Positions 28,960-41,012 are shown, counted from the first letter of the stretch. The stretch: DNA of 64,000 nt from Halichoerus grypus (GCF_964656455.1 NC_135726.1:31587930-31651929), one strand, 5' to 3'. Made by a program: numbers and translations. Notes: generated by a model from the sequence alone, not told the origin.

Positions 28960-30240
28960 CTAGCTAGAAGCCGGCCACGGGGCTCTCCCGGCCATTGTGA
29001 GCCCGTATTGATCAGGCAGGGCCATAGGGCTGCAGCAGCTGAAGCTCTGGGGTGGGCAGCATTGATCCCCTCCCCAGGTTATTTATAGGATGCGCCAGCC
29101 TGGCAAGTAACCGGGGGAGAGCTTGTTTAACGAGGGTTCAGGGCGCTCTTCGCTAGCTGGTTAACTTTAAGTATTGGAAATGGGATTGATGCGCACATAA
29201 TAATATTATGATTCATACAAACCACTTCTCAGGCAACTCAATATATTTCATTACCTCCTTTCTAGCAAATGTATTGATTTCTGTTTTGCGGTTTTATAAC
29301 ACAATTTCAAGGCTGTTGTGGGCTTAATGAGCCGTGTTCTTATGATGTTTAAAAAGATTTGAAGCTATTGTTGAAATAAATATTATGGATCACCCCCTCC
29401 CGAGGCTCCCCTCCCTCTCTCCCTGCCCCCCGCCCTCCTCCTCGCCCCCACCCCCACCCCCCCAGCCCGCCCCTCCCCTGCCCGGGCGGTGCCGCCAGCG
29501 GAAAGCAGGGGGCTGCAGCTCTGCGGCCCTTTGTGGCCCAGATCAAAGGACCCGAGCGTCACAAAGGCCGCCCCACTCGGGCCGCGCGGCCACACACAGC
29601 CGCACCTGCAGCACGGCCAAATGTCATTGTCGCTTCTGCGGGGCGAGCGCGGGGGACGCACCTCCGAGGCGGCAGATGACTCTAATAACGCTTGATGAGA
29701 ATTGATGGGGAAGGAGGCAGCGCAGTGTCCAGGGCTTTTTATTAGCTGCCCCGACTGCCCGAGCCCGAGCCCGAGCGCCTGCACCTGTGGACCCCCTTCC
29801 TCTCAGCCTTTATGGAAGTTGACAGATTTTATTAACTTTAAGGAAGAACTTTCCAGCGTGCGGAGGGCTGCAGTTTATTTTGTATTCATGCGAAACGGAA
29901 ACCGAAAAAGCCATGTTTACATATTTACCGGCCCCAGTGACTTCCCTCTGGGGCTCCATAAGTCACGTTCCAGATTAATTTTGTCATAAAATTGACTAGC
30001 GTGCTAAGGGATCTTGGGAGTTTGGGGGCTGTCGTTGGATGTGTGAATTTTTTTTTTCAATGGGAGAAAGCTATATTCAATTATCTAATATCTTAGAGGA
30101 ACCTCCAAAGACTTCCCAAATCGTGCAGAAATTGGAATTCTTTTTAAAGGCGTTTGCTCCTGGGGAGAGAGCATTTGCAGGAACCCGAGTAGCTTTTGCT
30201 CACAGCAAGGCTTTCCAAATCTTTTTGATAAACTAGAAAC
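28960..30240. promoter_or_regulatory. Candidate SALL1-domain enhancer cluster with local GC-rich core
   Basis: This block lacks dispersed repeats. A GC-rich, CpG-containing core (about 29390-29690) is flanked by AT-rich sequence with many TAAT and ATTA motifs (29160-29390 and 29820-30000). Three TCF/LEF cores occur within about 40 bases: CCTTTGT at 29528-29534, AGATCAAAGG at 29540-29549 and ACAAAGG near 29561. SALL1 is linked to Wnt signalling in kidney development, so a Wnt-responsive enhancer is plausible. Function is inferred from composition and motifs only. The core might instead be a small CpG-island promoter. Confidence 0.45.
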
Positions 30241-30389
30241 AAAGGCAAGGACCAGAAGCATCTTCAAACTTTGTGAGAGTGACTCTCTCTGGGGGTCTTG
30301 GTGTGAGGGGCTCATGCATGTGTTTGTCCTCGGACATTGGAGGCTAAGCCCCAACACATTTTGAAGGAACACATTTTAGTTTTTAGTAA

Positions 30390-31130
30390 AATGATATGGT
30401 TGGTGGGCAAACTATCATTCCATAATCCAACATGATTTTACGTAACTTCTACGCTCTATTAGAAAGATCCTAACTGGGGGGACAAAGTAGTAGGATTTTG
30501 CTTATATTCCTAGTTGTCCACTGCTCTCAGGATATTTTTAGGGTTTATGTCTCATGACAAATGGAAGTCTCCAACTATGAAAATTCATGTTATATTAATG
30601 GCCCAGTGTTGAAAATTCAGCCACGGAGTCAGCTGGGTATATTGCTTATTAGCTTAAAAGCATAAAGCTTTCTAGAGCTTCCTTTTGTGTGCCAAATAAA
30701 CTTCAAATGAACCGAGGATCATTTTGCAGGAAACTCTTAAGTTGAGCGATAATAGAAAGTAGTTAGTAGAATATTACACTTTTCATTTGGGCAAACAGAT
30801 GGGATGCCTGCTTTTAGATTTAATCAGGGGCTGACAGACAGGTAGGACGCCGGCATATTTTAGTTGGAGTCTCTTTCTTTTCAGGAAAGAATGAAACTAC
30901 TTAATATTCAGTATATCCGCCCCCTCCCCAATCTATTCCACTATGCCCCGTGATCTCGAATGCCTAACTTTTTCTCATTTCTGATGACATTTACAAAGTA
31001 CAAAGGGCATCTAAGTGCAAGTGAATCCGTTTATTAACACATCTTTTACTCTATTCTTCCCTTGCAAAAAAAGTTATGTGTGTGTGTGCACATGCACGCA
31101 TGTGTGTGTGTATGGTTAAAAAATAAAACA
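30390..31130. promoter_or_regulatory. Repeat-free AT-rich block, possible conserved element
   Basis: No transposon is recognised. Sequences such as 'atgatttta', 'ctattagaaagatc' and 'gcttattagcttaaaagc' give a homeodomain-motif-rich texture. A TG/CA alternating tract closes it at 31076-31113. Confidence 0.35.
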
Positions 31131-31269
31131 AAGGCTGTTTAAATCACCAAGAGCACACTCAAATCTCCATTTACACAGACACAGACGTAAATAAATGATT
31201 TAACAATTTGGGAGCCATGAGTCTCTGACCTCATGCTTTCTCAACTAACCTTTTTAAAAGATTTTGATA

Positions 31270-31640
31270 TCAATTGTTTCTCTTTTTTCCCCAGAAGCAT
31301 AATACGTGGTAACCTTAGCATGCCCAATCTGTTTCAACAGGAGCATACAGACAAGTCAGCCAATGGTGGATTTTAATATCGTGGCAAAGCTTATATTACC
31401 TTGCTGGAAACCAAATCTCCCCCCACCTCCTTCAAATGCAAGTCCCTTGACACCCCCCCCATCGGAGATCATTTGTTATGCAGAGTTTTGTGAGGCAATC
31501 AAAATTAATTCACTGCGATCTTTTCACCCAGAACCTCCAGCCTCTAATAATGGGCTTTCTCAACAGGTGTTCATTGTGGCAATCTGACTTCAAATTGCCA
31601 GACTAAAGGTTTTATTCTTTCGTCATTTCTTTTTCAATCT
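31270..31640. promoter_or_regulatory. Possible conserved non-coding element
   Basis: A repeat-free stretch with TAATAATGGG, AATTAATTCAC and AATGGTGGATTTTAAT motifs. A plus-strand open frame of 93 codons overlaps but has no recognisable domain. Enhancer function is inferred. Confidence 0.38.
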
Positions 31641-33770
31641 CAAACTTGTAATTTACTAATCTGTAGCAGCTCTCAAGGAGGGCCCAGCTGCCTACCAAGA
31701 GGGGACGTGTACCTCCTAGGAGGCCAGGGCAGGAGAACTTCACCTCTGGACAACCGGGAGGGAAAACGAGATTCACAGCCTGGGCGGTGCCCAGACGGAC
31801 TTGATCCCAGGGCCCCCTTCCTCCGAGGCTGACCTAAAATTGGTGATATCTGATTGGTGATAGCAGACCCCTCCAGAAAGGCCTCAGGAACGTCCTGGGT
31901 TTTGCATGAGTAGAGACGGGATTTTAGTGGTGGCGACACCGATCGCCAGAAAAATACCATGCAGAAGGAAAGGGTTTTTAAAACTTCCCTCTTTCAGCTC
32001 GGCCAGTGGAACTGGCCCAGGCTAACATACTGTCTCTGTCAGCTCTCAGATCTGCCTCCTTTTACGATAACTCTAGAGTGGGAAGGGAGTAATTCGAATT
32101 AAGTTTTACTGCAGGGATTCTTGGACTTCATGGCTCATCAGAATCAAGTTGGCTGAGTGTGTGTGAGAAAGCAAGAGACCAGACTCCGCCATTTCCAGAT
32201 TGCTAGAACTCTAAGTGCCAGGGTTCCGGTCCTAGAGATTCTGATGTATTGTAGGTTGGCCCCAGGCCTGGGATTATACAGTTTAACAAGTATCACGGGG
32301 GCCTGATGCTAGGGGCCTTGAATCCTTTTCATCATGGCTCAGTAATCCCATCTCTATAATGGGTTCCCCCCTCTTCAGTCTCCACAATCACGCGGTTCCC
32401 AACATAGACTCACATAGCGACCCCTCTGAGCAGGTATCCCTGGGAGGCCACCCGTCTGGCTAACAGGTGGTTTCTTCCTAAGGAGATGACATCATGGAAG
32501 AACATAGGTGAGGTTGTCAAGAAGTAACCAACTTTGCCAGGTAGTAATCCTTGTCCTCCTGGTTTTGTGGGTAAATGATGCCTGCAGCTTGTTTATTACC
32601 TCTGGGCTGATGTCAGAGAGGATGCAGCCTAGGCTGAGGAGGGGGCTTTGTGCAAAGACTGGAACTAGAGGCAAATCCTCCCTGACATGGGGGCCCGGAG
32701 ACTGCCCGAGGGTTAGGAGGGCATCGGGAGGTGTCCATTGCAGGTCTCGGCTTTGTCATAGGCTAGGAGCCGGCGTTCTGCAAGGGGTCAGAAGGGAGGC
32801 AGGGTGACGATCCTTGTCCTGTCCTTCCCGACTTAACGGAAAGAGGGTTTGGATTCCTTTGGTATGTGCTGTTTGGAGGAGACATAGACCCAGGCAGCTT
32901 CAGAGAGGCAAACCAGAATCTTATGTGAATCCAAAACAATGATAGAGAGTCCGGAGATGCTAGAACATCCGGGATGTATTGAGAATCCCATTGTCTTGTT
33001 GGCCACCTCTCCCCTGAGGCCACTCCTCCATGGACTAATCCCCCCTTGGGAGGCAGGAGGAGCCTTCCGACCCCCTTTCCGGAGACCATCGCGCCTTAGC
33101 ACTTTAGCTTGGTTGTTTCCTTGTGAAGGCTCCCCTGGATCCATTCAAAACTTAATTATGGCTGTAAAAACCCGTGCAAGGGCAGAGTGGTGTTGGTGTG
33201 CGTGTGCACAGTGTCTCTTCCAGCACACTCATCGGCGTGTGGGGCCAGGCAGCGGCTCTGAGCACTGATGGGCATTGATTTTGTAATACATGAGCGACTC
33301 TGTTCTGCTCGCCCGAGCCTCTTCCGTTTCATGGGGGAGTGGGAAGGTTTCTTGGGCCCCAGACGCCAGGGAGCCCCTCCCTCACCACCAGTCTATCTAT
33401 GGACGAAAAATCCTACCTACCCCCCTCATTTCTGGATTGCACAAAGCACCCCCCAAGGGAGGGGAGACACTCAATAGCCTCTTTCAGAAAATGTGCATTT
33501 TTTCCCCCTCGGCCTCACTGTAGGCCGAGCGGATGTGGCTGAAAGGCACCCCAAGGAGGTTTCTAAGCAGGAACCGCCACCTCGGGTGCATTGGGCCGCT
33601 TTGGCGACAGACTCGTCGGCAGCTGGGAGCTACTGTCAGCCTGGAGAAGTGATACCTGCAAATGGTATTATGCTCTAAGAGCCTGTTCAGCATAAATCAC
33701 TGATGTACTTTATAAATACATAAATGCATATGTCAATGGAACCACAGTCCACGTATGGAGGGTCCCAGAA
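31640..33770. other. Non-coding interval with a MER5-type remnant
   Basis: A diverged MER5-like segment ('agagattctgatgtattgta', 'ggccccaggcctgggatt') lies near 32110-32310 on the + strand. The remainder has no recognised repeat or gene. Confidence 0.4.
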
Positions 33771-33779
33771 AAGAGTACC

Positions 33780-33880
33780 TTCATTTGACAGATGAGAAAG
33801 TCAAGGCCCAGAATGGGGAAGACTCTTGATTGAGGTCACACAGCTGGTTTGGTAGGAACCATCTTTTGACCAGCCGTTCA
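33780..33880 (-). repeat. MIR fragment
   Basis: 'CATTTGACAGATGAGAAAGT' and 'gaggtcacacagctggtt' are antisense MIR core. Confidence 0.7.
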
Positions 33881-34014
33881 GAGATTTCAAGCTGTGGAAC
33901 TATCACACTCTTGGTAGCAAGAGGATCATACTTTCCATTTTTTTTTTTTTTTTTTTGGTTTAATGTTTCCCAAGTGCTTGTATTTATGTTACTATATGTT
34001 CATTCGAATCATCC

Positions 34015-34240
34015 CTTCTTTCATTCATTCAACAAATATTGAGCATCTATCATGAACCAGGCACATCAGAGCTGGGGATACGATGGTGAGCCAGGCAGAC
34101 ATGATTGATGCCCTCAAGGAACTTTTGGTCTCGTGGGGGAAACAGACATGAAACAGATAATTACACATAACTAAGTGACCAGAAGGGGAAAGTTCCGTGG
34201 TGTCCTACAGAGACCTGACCACGTGTGGGCGTGAGGCTGG
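34015..34240 (-). repeat. L2-type 3' end fragment
   Basis: 'TTCATTCATTCAACAAATAT', 'tgagcatctatcatgaacca' and 'ggcagacatgattgatgccc' match the antisense L2 3' end. Similar-family sequence resumes near 34570-34690. Confidence 0.65.
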
Positions 34241-35330
34241 GTGCATTAGCCCAATCTGGTTCTGTCTTGCTGCAGAACAAATAGACTCCAGACCTCGGGG
34301 GTTAACGAGACGTATGTGTTTCTCTCTCCTGCTCCTTGTGCTCACTCAGGAACTGACTCACAGAGGCACCATCTCAGCCCAGCTTCCACGCTCACAGGAG
34401 AAAGGAATGCATTTCAGTGTTTCTTCCTAGAGGCAACCGTGTCACTTCTGCTCACATTTCATTGGCCAGTTCAGTTCACATGGCCACGCGGGCCTTGAAA
34501 GAGGGTGGGAGGGAACCAGATCCAGAATGCCTACCCGGTAGGGTTAGAGGTGGCTTCTCTGAATCATGTGTGAGTGTTCACCAGGGACAGGTGAACACAA
34601 TAGAAGTGCCAGCAGCCTGAGCGCAGGCCCTGAGGTAGGAAGAATCACAGCCTGGGTGAGCGACGGAAAGAAGTAGCTGGAACCCAGTGAGCCAGGGGAA
34701 CGTGGTTCCCATGCATACAGGACATGTGGGGACTTAGACACCAACTGACTGTTAGTCTATACCGCAGAGAGAGGAGAGTGGCCAAGCAGTGTTCCTTTTG
34801 GCTTCAATATGAGGGACAAGTGGGTAGGGAGGAGAAGGGCTTCAGGGCGCGGGTGCTCACGCACCACCACACACCTGCGGGGTGGCAGAATGCCCATTGT
34901 ATTGGAAGGAAATCGTGGACCAGAGAGCTTGAGGTGCTTGGCCCAAGGGTTGCAGCTCCTAAGCACTAAAACCAGGATTCAAAGCTTCTCCCTTGGACTC
35001 GGACGCTACCTGGTCCCCCCACAGCCCACAGGGGCTTCCGCCTGACGTCGGAAGAGCCTGCAACATATTCTGTCCTCCCTCGGCACCTTGTGGGGCAGCA
35101 CTTATGTTTGCTAAGTCTCAGTTTATTGAACAGAATTTCTGGTCAAAGCAGAACTCTGATGTTCGTATTTCCAATTGCTAAGGGGCTCCTTCATGTCACG
35201 CTTCTGAGAAAACTTCCGAAAGGTGATCTTTGTGTATCAACAAAGGATGAAACGTTGGGGACATCAAAGAGAAGTTTAGAAATGGCTGCTGGGAGAAGCA
35301 GGGAAGTCTTTTCCATGCTGAGCCCCCATC
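34240..35330. other. Non-coding interval with old repeats
   Basis: The part 34240-34500 looks like an old LTR or related dispersed repeat but cannot be named. No gene was seen. Confidence 0.35.
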
Positions 35331-35810
35331 TCCCAATTAGCATACAAAAACATTTTTAAAGGAATAACCTTTACTAATAAAATGCTATAATCTCAATAAG
35401 ACATTTCAGCAGGGGAATTATTAGATATTAATTCATGCCTAGTTGCACTGACAGCTCTCGGCCGTCAATTCAGGCCTAATAGCACACTAGGTGAGAATTA
35501 ATATACCATAATTCACGCTCTGTCATGCATTATTGCTTAAATAAGATACATGAAGAATAACCTATTCTGGCAAAATAACTGGGATTCTCAGAGTTCTCCC
35601 AGCCAAGTTATAAATAGTTACGTTAGGATCCAGAATTTTTTTGTATTACTAAATTTGAAATAAATTGCATATATGTATCCTCATCTGTAATTACTGTGAA
35701 CATTTTTCTTAAGTACTAACATTAAGTTCAGTCATATTCCATGTTTTAAAATTGAACTTAAGCAAAATCACATAATTTTCTTGAGACCAAAATAGAAATT
35801 TCTTTCTTCC
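35330..35810. promoter_or_regulatory. Candidate conserved enhancer, homeodomain-motif rich
   Basis: About 0.5 kb free of transposons, AT-rich yet of complex sequence, with 'GGGAATTATTAGATATTAAT', 'gagaattaatataccataat' and 'catgcattattgcttaaat'. Dense TAAT/ATTA cores plus an octamer-like ATGCATTA suit a developmental enhancer. It is one of the best such candidates in the window. No coding frame. Confidence 0.5.
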
Positions 35811-35899
35811 ATATATAATTGTATCTGGTGCGACGGCATGATAGAGCGTATCAGGACAAAGGCTCAGGAAAGATGAAATGGGTCTGACCCAGAGGGGTA

Positions 35900-36985
35900 C
35901 AAAATAGAAACAGTGGGGGGTCAGGGGGCCTAGAGGATAGTCTATTTATGTTGATGAAGAGTTTGAGTCTCGCTGGACAGTTACTGTGACTCATGATGCC
36001 CGTTTCCCTAGCAAGGGAGTGCAGTCGGAGGCAATCCCTGTCCTCCAGAAGCTTCCAGCCTCCTGAGAGAGACAGTATTGGTGTAGGCGATAAACTAATC
36101 TTGGCCTCAATGGGTAACATCAAAGAAAATACCAAGGCGTGAAGAGGAAGACCATGGAGTCCTTTGGGAGAGTTTTGTCGGCAGAGCGGTTGGCTCCCAG
36201 AGTTATAAGATGAATTGCTGATAAACTATCCATGTGTTTATCATATTGTTATTGGGCACCTTACTCCGTGCCAGTCCCTGGGACAGACACTGAGCCGAGG
36301 AAGAAGCTGGCTGTCCGATGAGGGAGTGGGCACTTACAGATAAGAGATAAGCACAATGCCACATGGCAACAGCCAAAACCAGGGTAACACAAGGGCTCAG
36401 AAGGGAGCAGAGCCTGTCTCAGCCTAGCGGTGGGGAATCTGATCAAGGAGAACTTCGTGGAAGAGGTGACACCTGAGATGGGTCTTCCAAGAGAGGAATT
36501 AGCCAGAGAACATATTGAGAGCGAGGGCCAGGGTGGGCAGAAAGCGCAGGTAGAGGAGAGGCTGAGGAGGCCGGAGGGCAGAAGGGTGGCAGAGTGCGGT
36601 GAGGGGCTCGTGGGTTGCCCTCATGTTTTTTTACTTTGAGATTCATGAGATTTTACTTTGAGATCCCACCATCAGAGTGATCAGTGAGGTCTGCACCCAG
36701 GAAGACAAGCGGGGAAGCAAGGAGAGCAGGTAGGAAGCTGTTGTTTCAGTCCAGGGGAGGGGATGGACGCCAGGACTAGAGCAGACAGAGGGGTGATGGA
36801 GGTGGGACAGGGAGGAGGCAGAACAGGCACATGTAGACACTAACGGGAAGGAGGATGAGTTTAACGGAGGACGTGGTATGTTCTAGGCCTTGAGCTCCTT
36901 AGGAGAGAAGTCTGGGCTGCATGTCAGGTTTTGAAGGCCTCCCACATTCGTAAACCTAGAACATTGGAGGGGAAAGAGCTCCTGG
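35900..36985. other. Old LINE-derived sequence (antisense L2-like)
   Basis: 'ttgggcaccttactccgtgc', 'cagtccctgggacagacact' and 'gaacttcgtggaagaggtga' follow a common antisense ancient LINE pattern, best assigned to the L2/CR1 clade. It is heavily diverged and has no coding capacity. Confidence 0.45.
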
Positions 36986-36989
36986 AGAT

Positions 36990-37090
36990 CATCTACCCAT
37001 CCCACCACCCATTTCAAAGATGGGGAAACTGAGTTCCAGAAAGTAGGGGGGAAACTTGACAAATCACAACAGATCTCTGAATCCTTTCCC
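36990..37090 (-). repeat. MIR fragment
   Basis: 'CATTTCAAAGATGGGGAAAC' and 'tgagttccagaaag' match antisense MIR. Confidence 0.65.
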
Positions 37091-37436
37091 AGACTGATGA
37101 CTTCCTTTCAATGGAAAGTTTTCCACTTTAATTGCCAAATTAGAAAACTGACTGAGAGCGTGGGACAGAAATCCTAAGTAGAGTGATGGCCTACAACAGC
37201 ATTCCCTAAACTTAGGTCGCTCTCAAACGGCACTTGTAAATTTCACCATGCTCAGTTACCTCGTATTTTAATTAACTCCATTTTTTTTTTGCTTTAACGA
37301 ATTTATTCAAAAGAGAAAGCTTATATCACTTCCATACATGGACGCTGACCTTCCTTTTCCTATTAAAAAGAAGTAAACCTGAAAATTAACTCCATGAAGA
37401 TAAAGCAATCATAAAATGTTAGCCAGATACTGTTTC

Positions 37437-37624
37437 TTTTCTTTTTTATTTATTTATTTATTTATTTGACAGGGAGAGAGCACAAGCAGGGGGAGCAGCA
37501 GAGGGAGAGGGAGAAGCAAGCTCTCGGCTGAGCAGGGAGCCCGATGCAGGGCTTGATCCCCGGACGCTGGGATCATGACCTGAGCCGAAGGCAGATGCTT
37601 GACCGCTGAGCCATCCAGGTGTCC
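37437..37624 (-). mobile_element. SINEC (CAN) element
   Basis: ATTT-rich tail, 'gacagggagagagcacaagc' body and 'ccgctgagccatccaggtgt' head in reverse orientation. It is flanked by near-identical duplications (ccagatactgtttc at 37423 and ccagatactatttc at 37625, one mismatch). Confidence 0.95.
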
Positions 37625-37639
37625 CCAGATACTATTTCC

Positions 37640-39470
37640 TGCCTGAAGCCTACTCTCTCTTTGTTAGAGAGAGAAAGAGATTGTCAAATTTTGGAGAGGT
37701 GTGAAAGACATATTGGCACCAAACTGAGCCCTTCTGCTTGTCTCTATGGAATTAGAAGAGAATTGAAAAGGGAAATTTTGTCTTGCTGCATGATTCAAGG
37801 TCCTGAAGAGGTATGGCCCTGTATTTCCTAAAACATGCCACACCTTGAGAAATACTGGGCTAGTAAAAAAAAGAAAAAGTATCACTTGCACATGTTCCAA
37901 AGATGGGCTGTTTTATTGATCTGTCAAAACAAAAGAATAAGAAAACGCCAAGTTGGCATGAATGACTTTATCAAAGATGCAATCAAACCTATCTCAAAGA
38001 ACTCTTCTTGAGAATGCTTTTGGTTTTGCCATTTCAGGTCAAACAAGGATGATTCCCTGTCCTGCCCCTGCCTCCTGGTATAGTCATAGCTCAAATGAGA
38101 ATTTACACCCAGGAGTTGTGCTTGTGCCAATCAACTATCTGCTAAGACGTCTAGATCTTCCCACTGCGTGGAGGAAGCAAGAGCACGGTGTTGGAATAAC
38201 ACCTCCTTGGGAGTTACGTCTACACCCACCGTGGGGGGCGTGCCGAGGGCACAGCACACATCCTGGCTTAGTTTGGGGGCAAACTAGGCATCCGTTGCTT
38301 CTCAAACGTATGTCCTGGGCTCGGCTCCCGATCTTTTGTTTCTAGTGCTTTATAAGTTTGGATTCCCCCAAAAGCAGAGCCTGAGAAAAGGACTTGGGTG
38401 CAGATAGCTTATTTGAAAAATGTCCCAGAAGGCAAGAGTTGAAGGAGCAGGGACAGTAAGAGAAGAAAGGAATAAAAGCCAGAAAAAGTGATGGAGCTGG
38501 TTACTGCTACGGGACCGTCTGGGGACCAGGCAGCAGGGACATACTCAGTATCTTCCGGCTCACAGAGTGAAGCTGGAGTTATCTCAGGCTCCCCATCCCC
38601 CCCATGGGAGGAGGGTCAGCCCCGGGTGTGTGAGGACCCCTCCCTGGACTCTGAGGCTGTCCCTGCACCAGAGCTGAGCAGCTGTTCATACTTCCCCGCA
38701 CACCGGAGGTTAGAAGAGTGGAGAGGTGGCCCAGCATGTGGACATTGGATGGAGAACTGTCTACCACGCCGGTGCTGAGGTCAGCTGGGCCACCAGGCTG
38801 TGGATCAGTCCCCAGAGCGGCTATGCTTCGCCATGTCCTCCCCACCTCTGAGATACGTGGGCAGTGTGGAAGCCCCTGGTAAGATGCACCCCAAAGAGTG
38901 CCGTTCTGCTCTGTATCTTTCCCCCAGGTGGTGGGAGGGAAGGTGGAGGGCAGAGTCCCCCTTGAATCCCTCCCACCTCTCCCCACCCACCCCACCTTTC
39001 TCATGGAAGCTGCCTCACCTTGTGTTCTGGGAAACCTTCCAGGTGGAGAAACCCTGCTTTGGCCTCCCTCCCAGAGCTCCACTGTCTGTTTCAGGCTGAC
39101 CTTGATTTTCCATTTCCTTTGCTGTACCGCTGGCTGGAGGGGCCTTTTCAGGGCCACTGGCTCTCAGGACCCAGCGACCCCTTCACAGGTGTAATGTGTG
39201 GTTTGAGCAAGCTGGTCTGGCTGGGAGGAGGAAGAGGAGCAGGAGGGGGTACGGCCTCCTCAAGGAGGAGCTACCCGTACATCAGCTTCACCGCCCGTGC
39301 CTCTGACCCTCCCCCAGCCCGTGGCCGGTGACCTGTCCCCCTTGCCGGAATGGAGACACAGGTGGAAACTGCGGGGCAGGGGCTGTGGAGGGTGAGCTCC
39401 CCTCGCCAGCCTCCCTGCCCGCCCCCCCTCCCCAGCTTGTCTGCAAGGGATGCAGAAATGTCAATTGTCT
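37640..39470. other. Non-coding interval, few features
   Basis: An old dispersed repeat may lie near 38350-38480 (tttggattcccccaaaagca). Minus- and plus-strand open frames of 100-190 codons overlap in the GC-rich part (38480-39330) but show no domain and look like chance. Confidence 0.35.
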
Positions 39471-39600
39471 CCTAGCTCTTACTTGGCTAACCCAATCAAT
39501 CCATATGAAAAGAACAGATTAAATTGACTGATCCTCATATATTTAATGATTGCTGCTATTTGACCGGGATGCGTTTCTCAGGAAGCGCTTGTCACAGGCT
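39470..39600. promoter_or_regulatory. Possible short conserved element
   Basis: 'GTCAATTGTCTCCTAGCTCT', 'cccaatcaatccatatgaaa' and 'cagattaaattgactgatcc' form a repeat-free block with PBX/MEIS-like TGATTG/TGACTGAT and TAAT-type motifs. Confidence 0.35.
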
Positions 39601-39984
39601 ATTGATAGAGTCTTTCAATCCGGCCTTGCTGCATGTTGGGCTTTCTGGCTCCCCAAGATGGCCAGTCTCGGGTGACCCCAGAGCTCGCACTACAAGAAAA
39701 GGAGATACTCTTCTTCACTGGTGGGCCACTGGGTTTAACTCTTGGCTTCTGGATCTTTCGGCAGACACAGCCTCCGGCGCAGACGGTAACGTGACTTCCC
39801 ACCCCATCTTTGCAATTTCTGGGGAGGTCTCTGCTGATCACAAGGAGTGCCATGGAATGCTTAGACAAAATACTTCTCTAGGCAAATGTGTCACGATTTG
39901 CAATACATTATGCGTGATGATAAGATTAGGGACCAATTCTCGAGTGTTTGTCTTACATATTTATTGGATTTCATAGTCACAGAA

Positions 39985-40150
39985 ACCCAGAAAGGTTGAT
40001 ATTTTCCCTTCCCTATTTGGTGGTGAGGACACTGAGGTACAGAGAGGTTAAGGAACGTGTCCGAAGTCGCACAGCAAACCCGTGGCAGGGCTGGGCTGCA
40101 AGCCCACCCCGCTAGACTGCACGTACTGAGCCATTCACCACCGCACCATG
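39985..40150 (-). repeat. MIR element
   Basis: 'GAGGACACTGAGGTACAGAG', 'aggttaaggaacgtgtccga' and 'gagccattcaccaccgcacc' match antisense MIR. Confidence 0.78.
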
Positions 40151-40359
40151 GTCATAAAACTCCTGTGTGCCATCGAATATTGTGTGTGCGATGGGTCTAT
40201 GCATTGTGATGACATTTGACTAAGATGCCAGGCCTAAAAATATGGCAGCACGGTCTCCCTCATCCCTGAGGTTACACTGTCTCTGCAGACTCGAGGATGG
40301 AAAGTCTCCAAGACAACCTGATTCCAGGTGCCTGCCTTACGTAGCAATATTGTCAGAAT

Positions 40360-40450
40360 ACTTCCTCTACTCTCTCTGTCTTTGTCTCTCTCTGTGTCTG
40401 TGTCTCCTTATGTCTCTGCCTCTATCTCTGTCTCTCTATCTCTCTGCAGC
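40360..40450 (+). repeat. TCTC/TCTG low-complexity tract
   Basis: A CT-rich run of TCTCTG and TGTCTC units, a simple repeat. Confidence 0.75.
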
Positions 40451-40499
40451 TGAGAGGCTGGAACTTTCAACTTAACGCGCATCCTAACTACCCATGCTT

Positions 40500-40800
40500 T
40501 AAAGACCTGTTTCATATATTCACCAAACAACCATTTACCAAGAACCTACCAGATGCCGGCCGCTATGCTATAGGAAAAAGAAAATGACACAGTTCCTGCT
40601 CTCAGGAAATGCAGACTCCTTTCTGCAAATGCATAAAGACAATTGCAATATAGCATAAGTCCTGTGACAGGTACTTGGGGCACGGTGGTGGCCCAGAGGC
40701 AGCATGCCCCCTTAACCGGGGCCACATGCGGAGGGCTTCCTGGAGAAGGTGGCATTTGCACTAAGCCTTGAAGAGTATGTGGTCATAGCCAGTTGGAAGA
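40500..40800 (-). repeat. Old L2-type LINE fragment
   Basis: 'aagaacctaccagatgccgg', 'cacagttcctgctctcagga' and 'gcttcctggagaaggtggca' follow the antisense ancient LINE pattern seen several times in the window. Confidence 0.55.
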
Positions 40801-40911
40801 GAGCTTGCTTTCAAGGAAGACTTGTTTTTTTTTGAAAGTATGGTTTTTACTTTGGGTAGTTAGGATTGGTTGGCGCATGGTAGCCAGACCAGGGGAGGAT
40901 GGGTGAAGATG

Positions 40912-40913
<2 letters not shown>

Positions 40914-40942
<29 letters not shown>
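40914..40942 (+). repeat. (GT)n microsatellite
   Basis: About fourteen GT units. Confidence 0.92.
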
Positions 40943-40944
<2 letters not shown>

Positions 40945-40995
40945 GAGCACTAGGAAATAAGACCAGAAGGGTTAAGCAAGTTTGACTTCCACCCC

Positions 40996-41012
40996 GGGGG
41001 GGGGGGGGGGGG
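40996..41012 (+). repeat. Poly(G) run
   Basis: Seventeen consecutive G residues follow CCCC. Such a run is G-quadruplex prone and its length may be unreliable. Confidence 0.9.

Noticed and set aside
38579..39157. Minus-strand 192-codon frame
   Set aside because: Moderately GC-rich region with overlapping frames on the other strand, no domain and no splice or promoter context.
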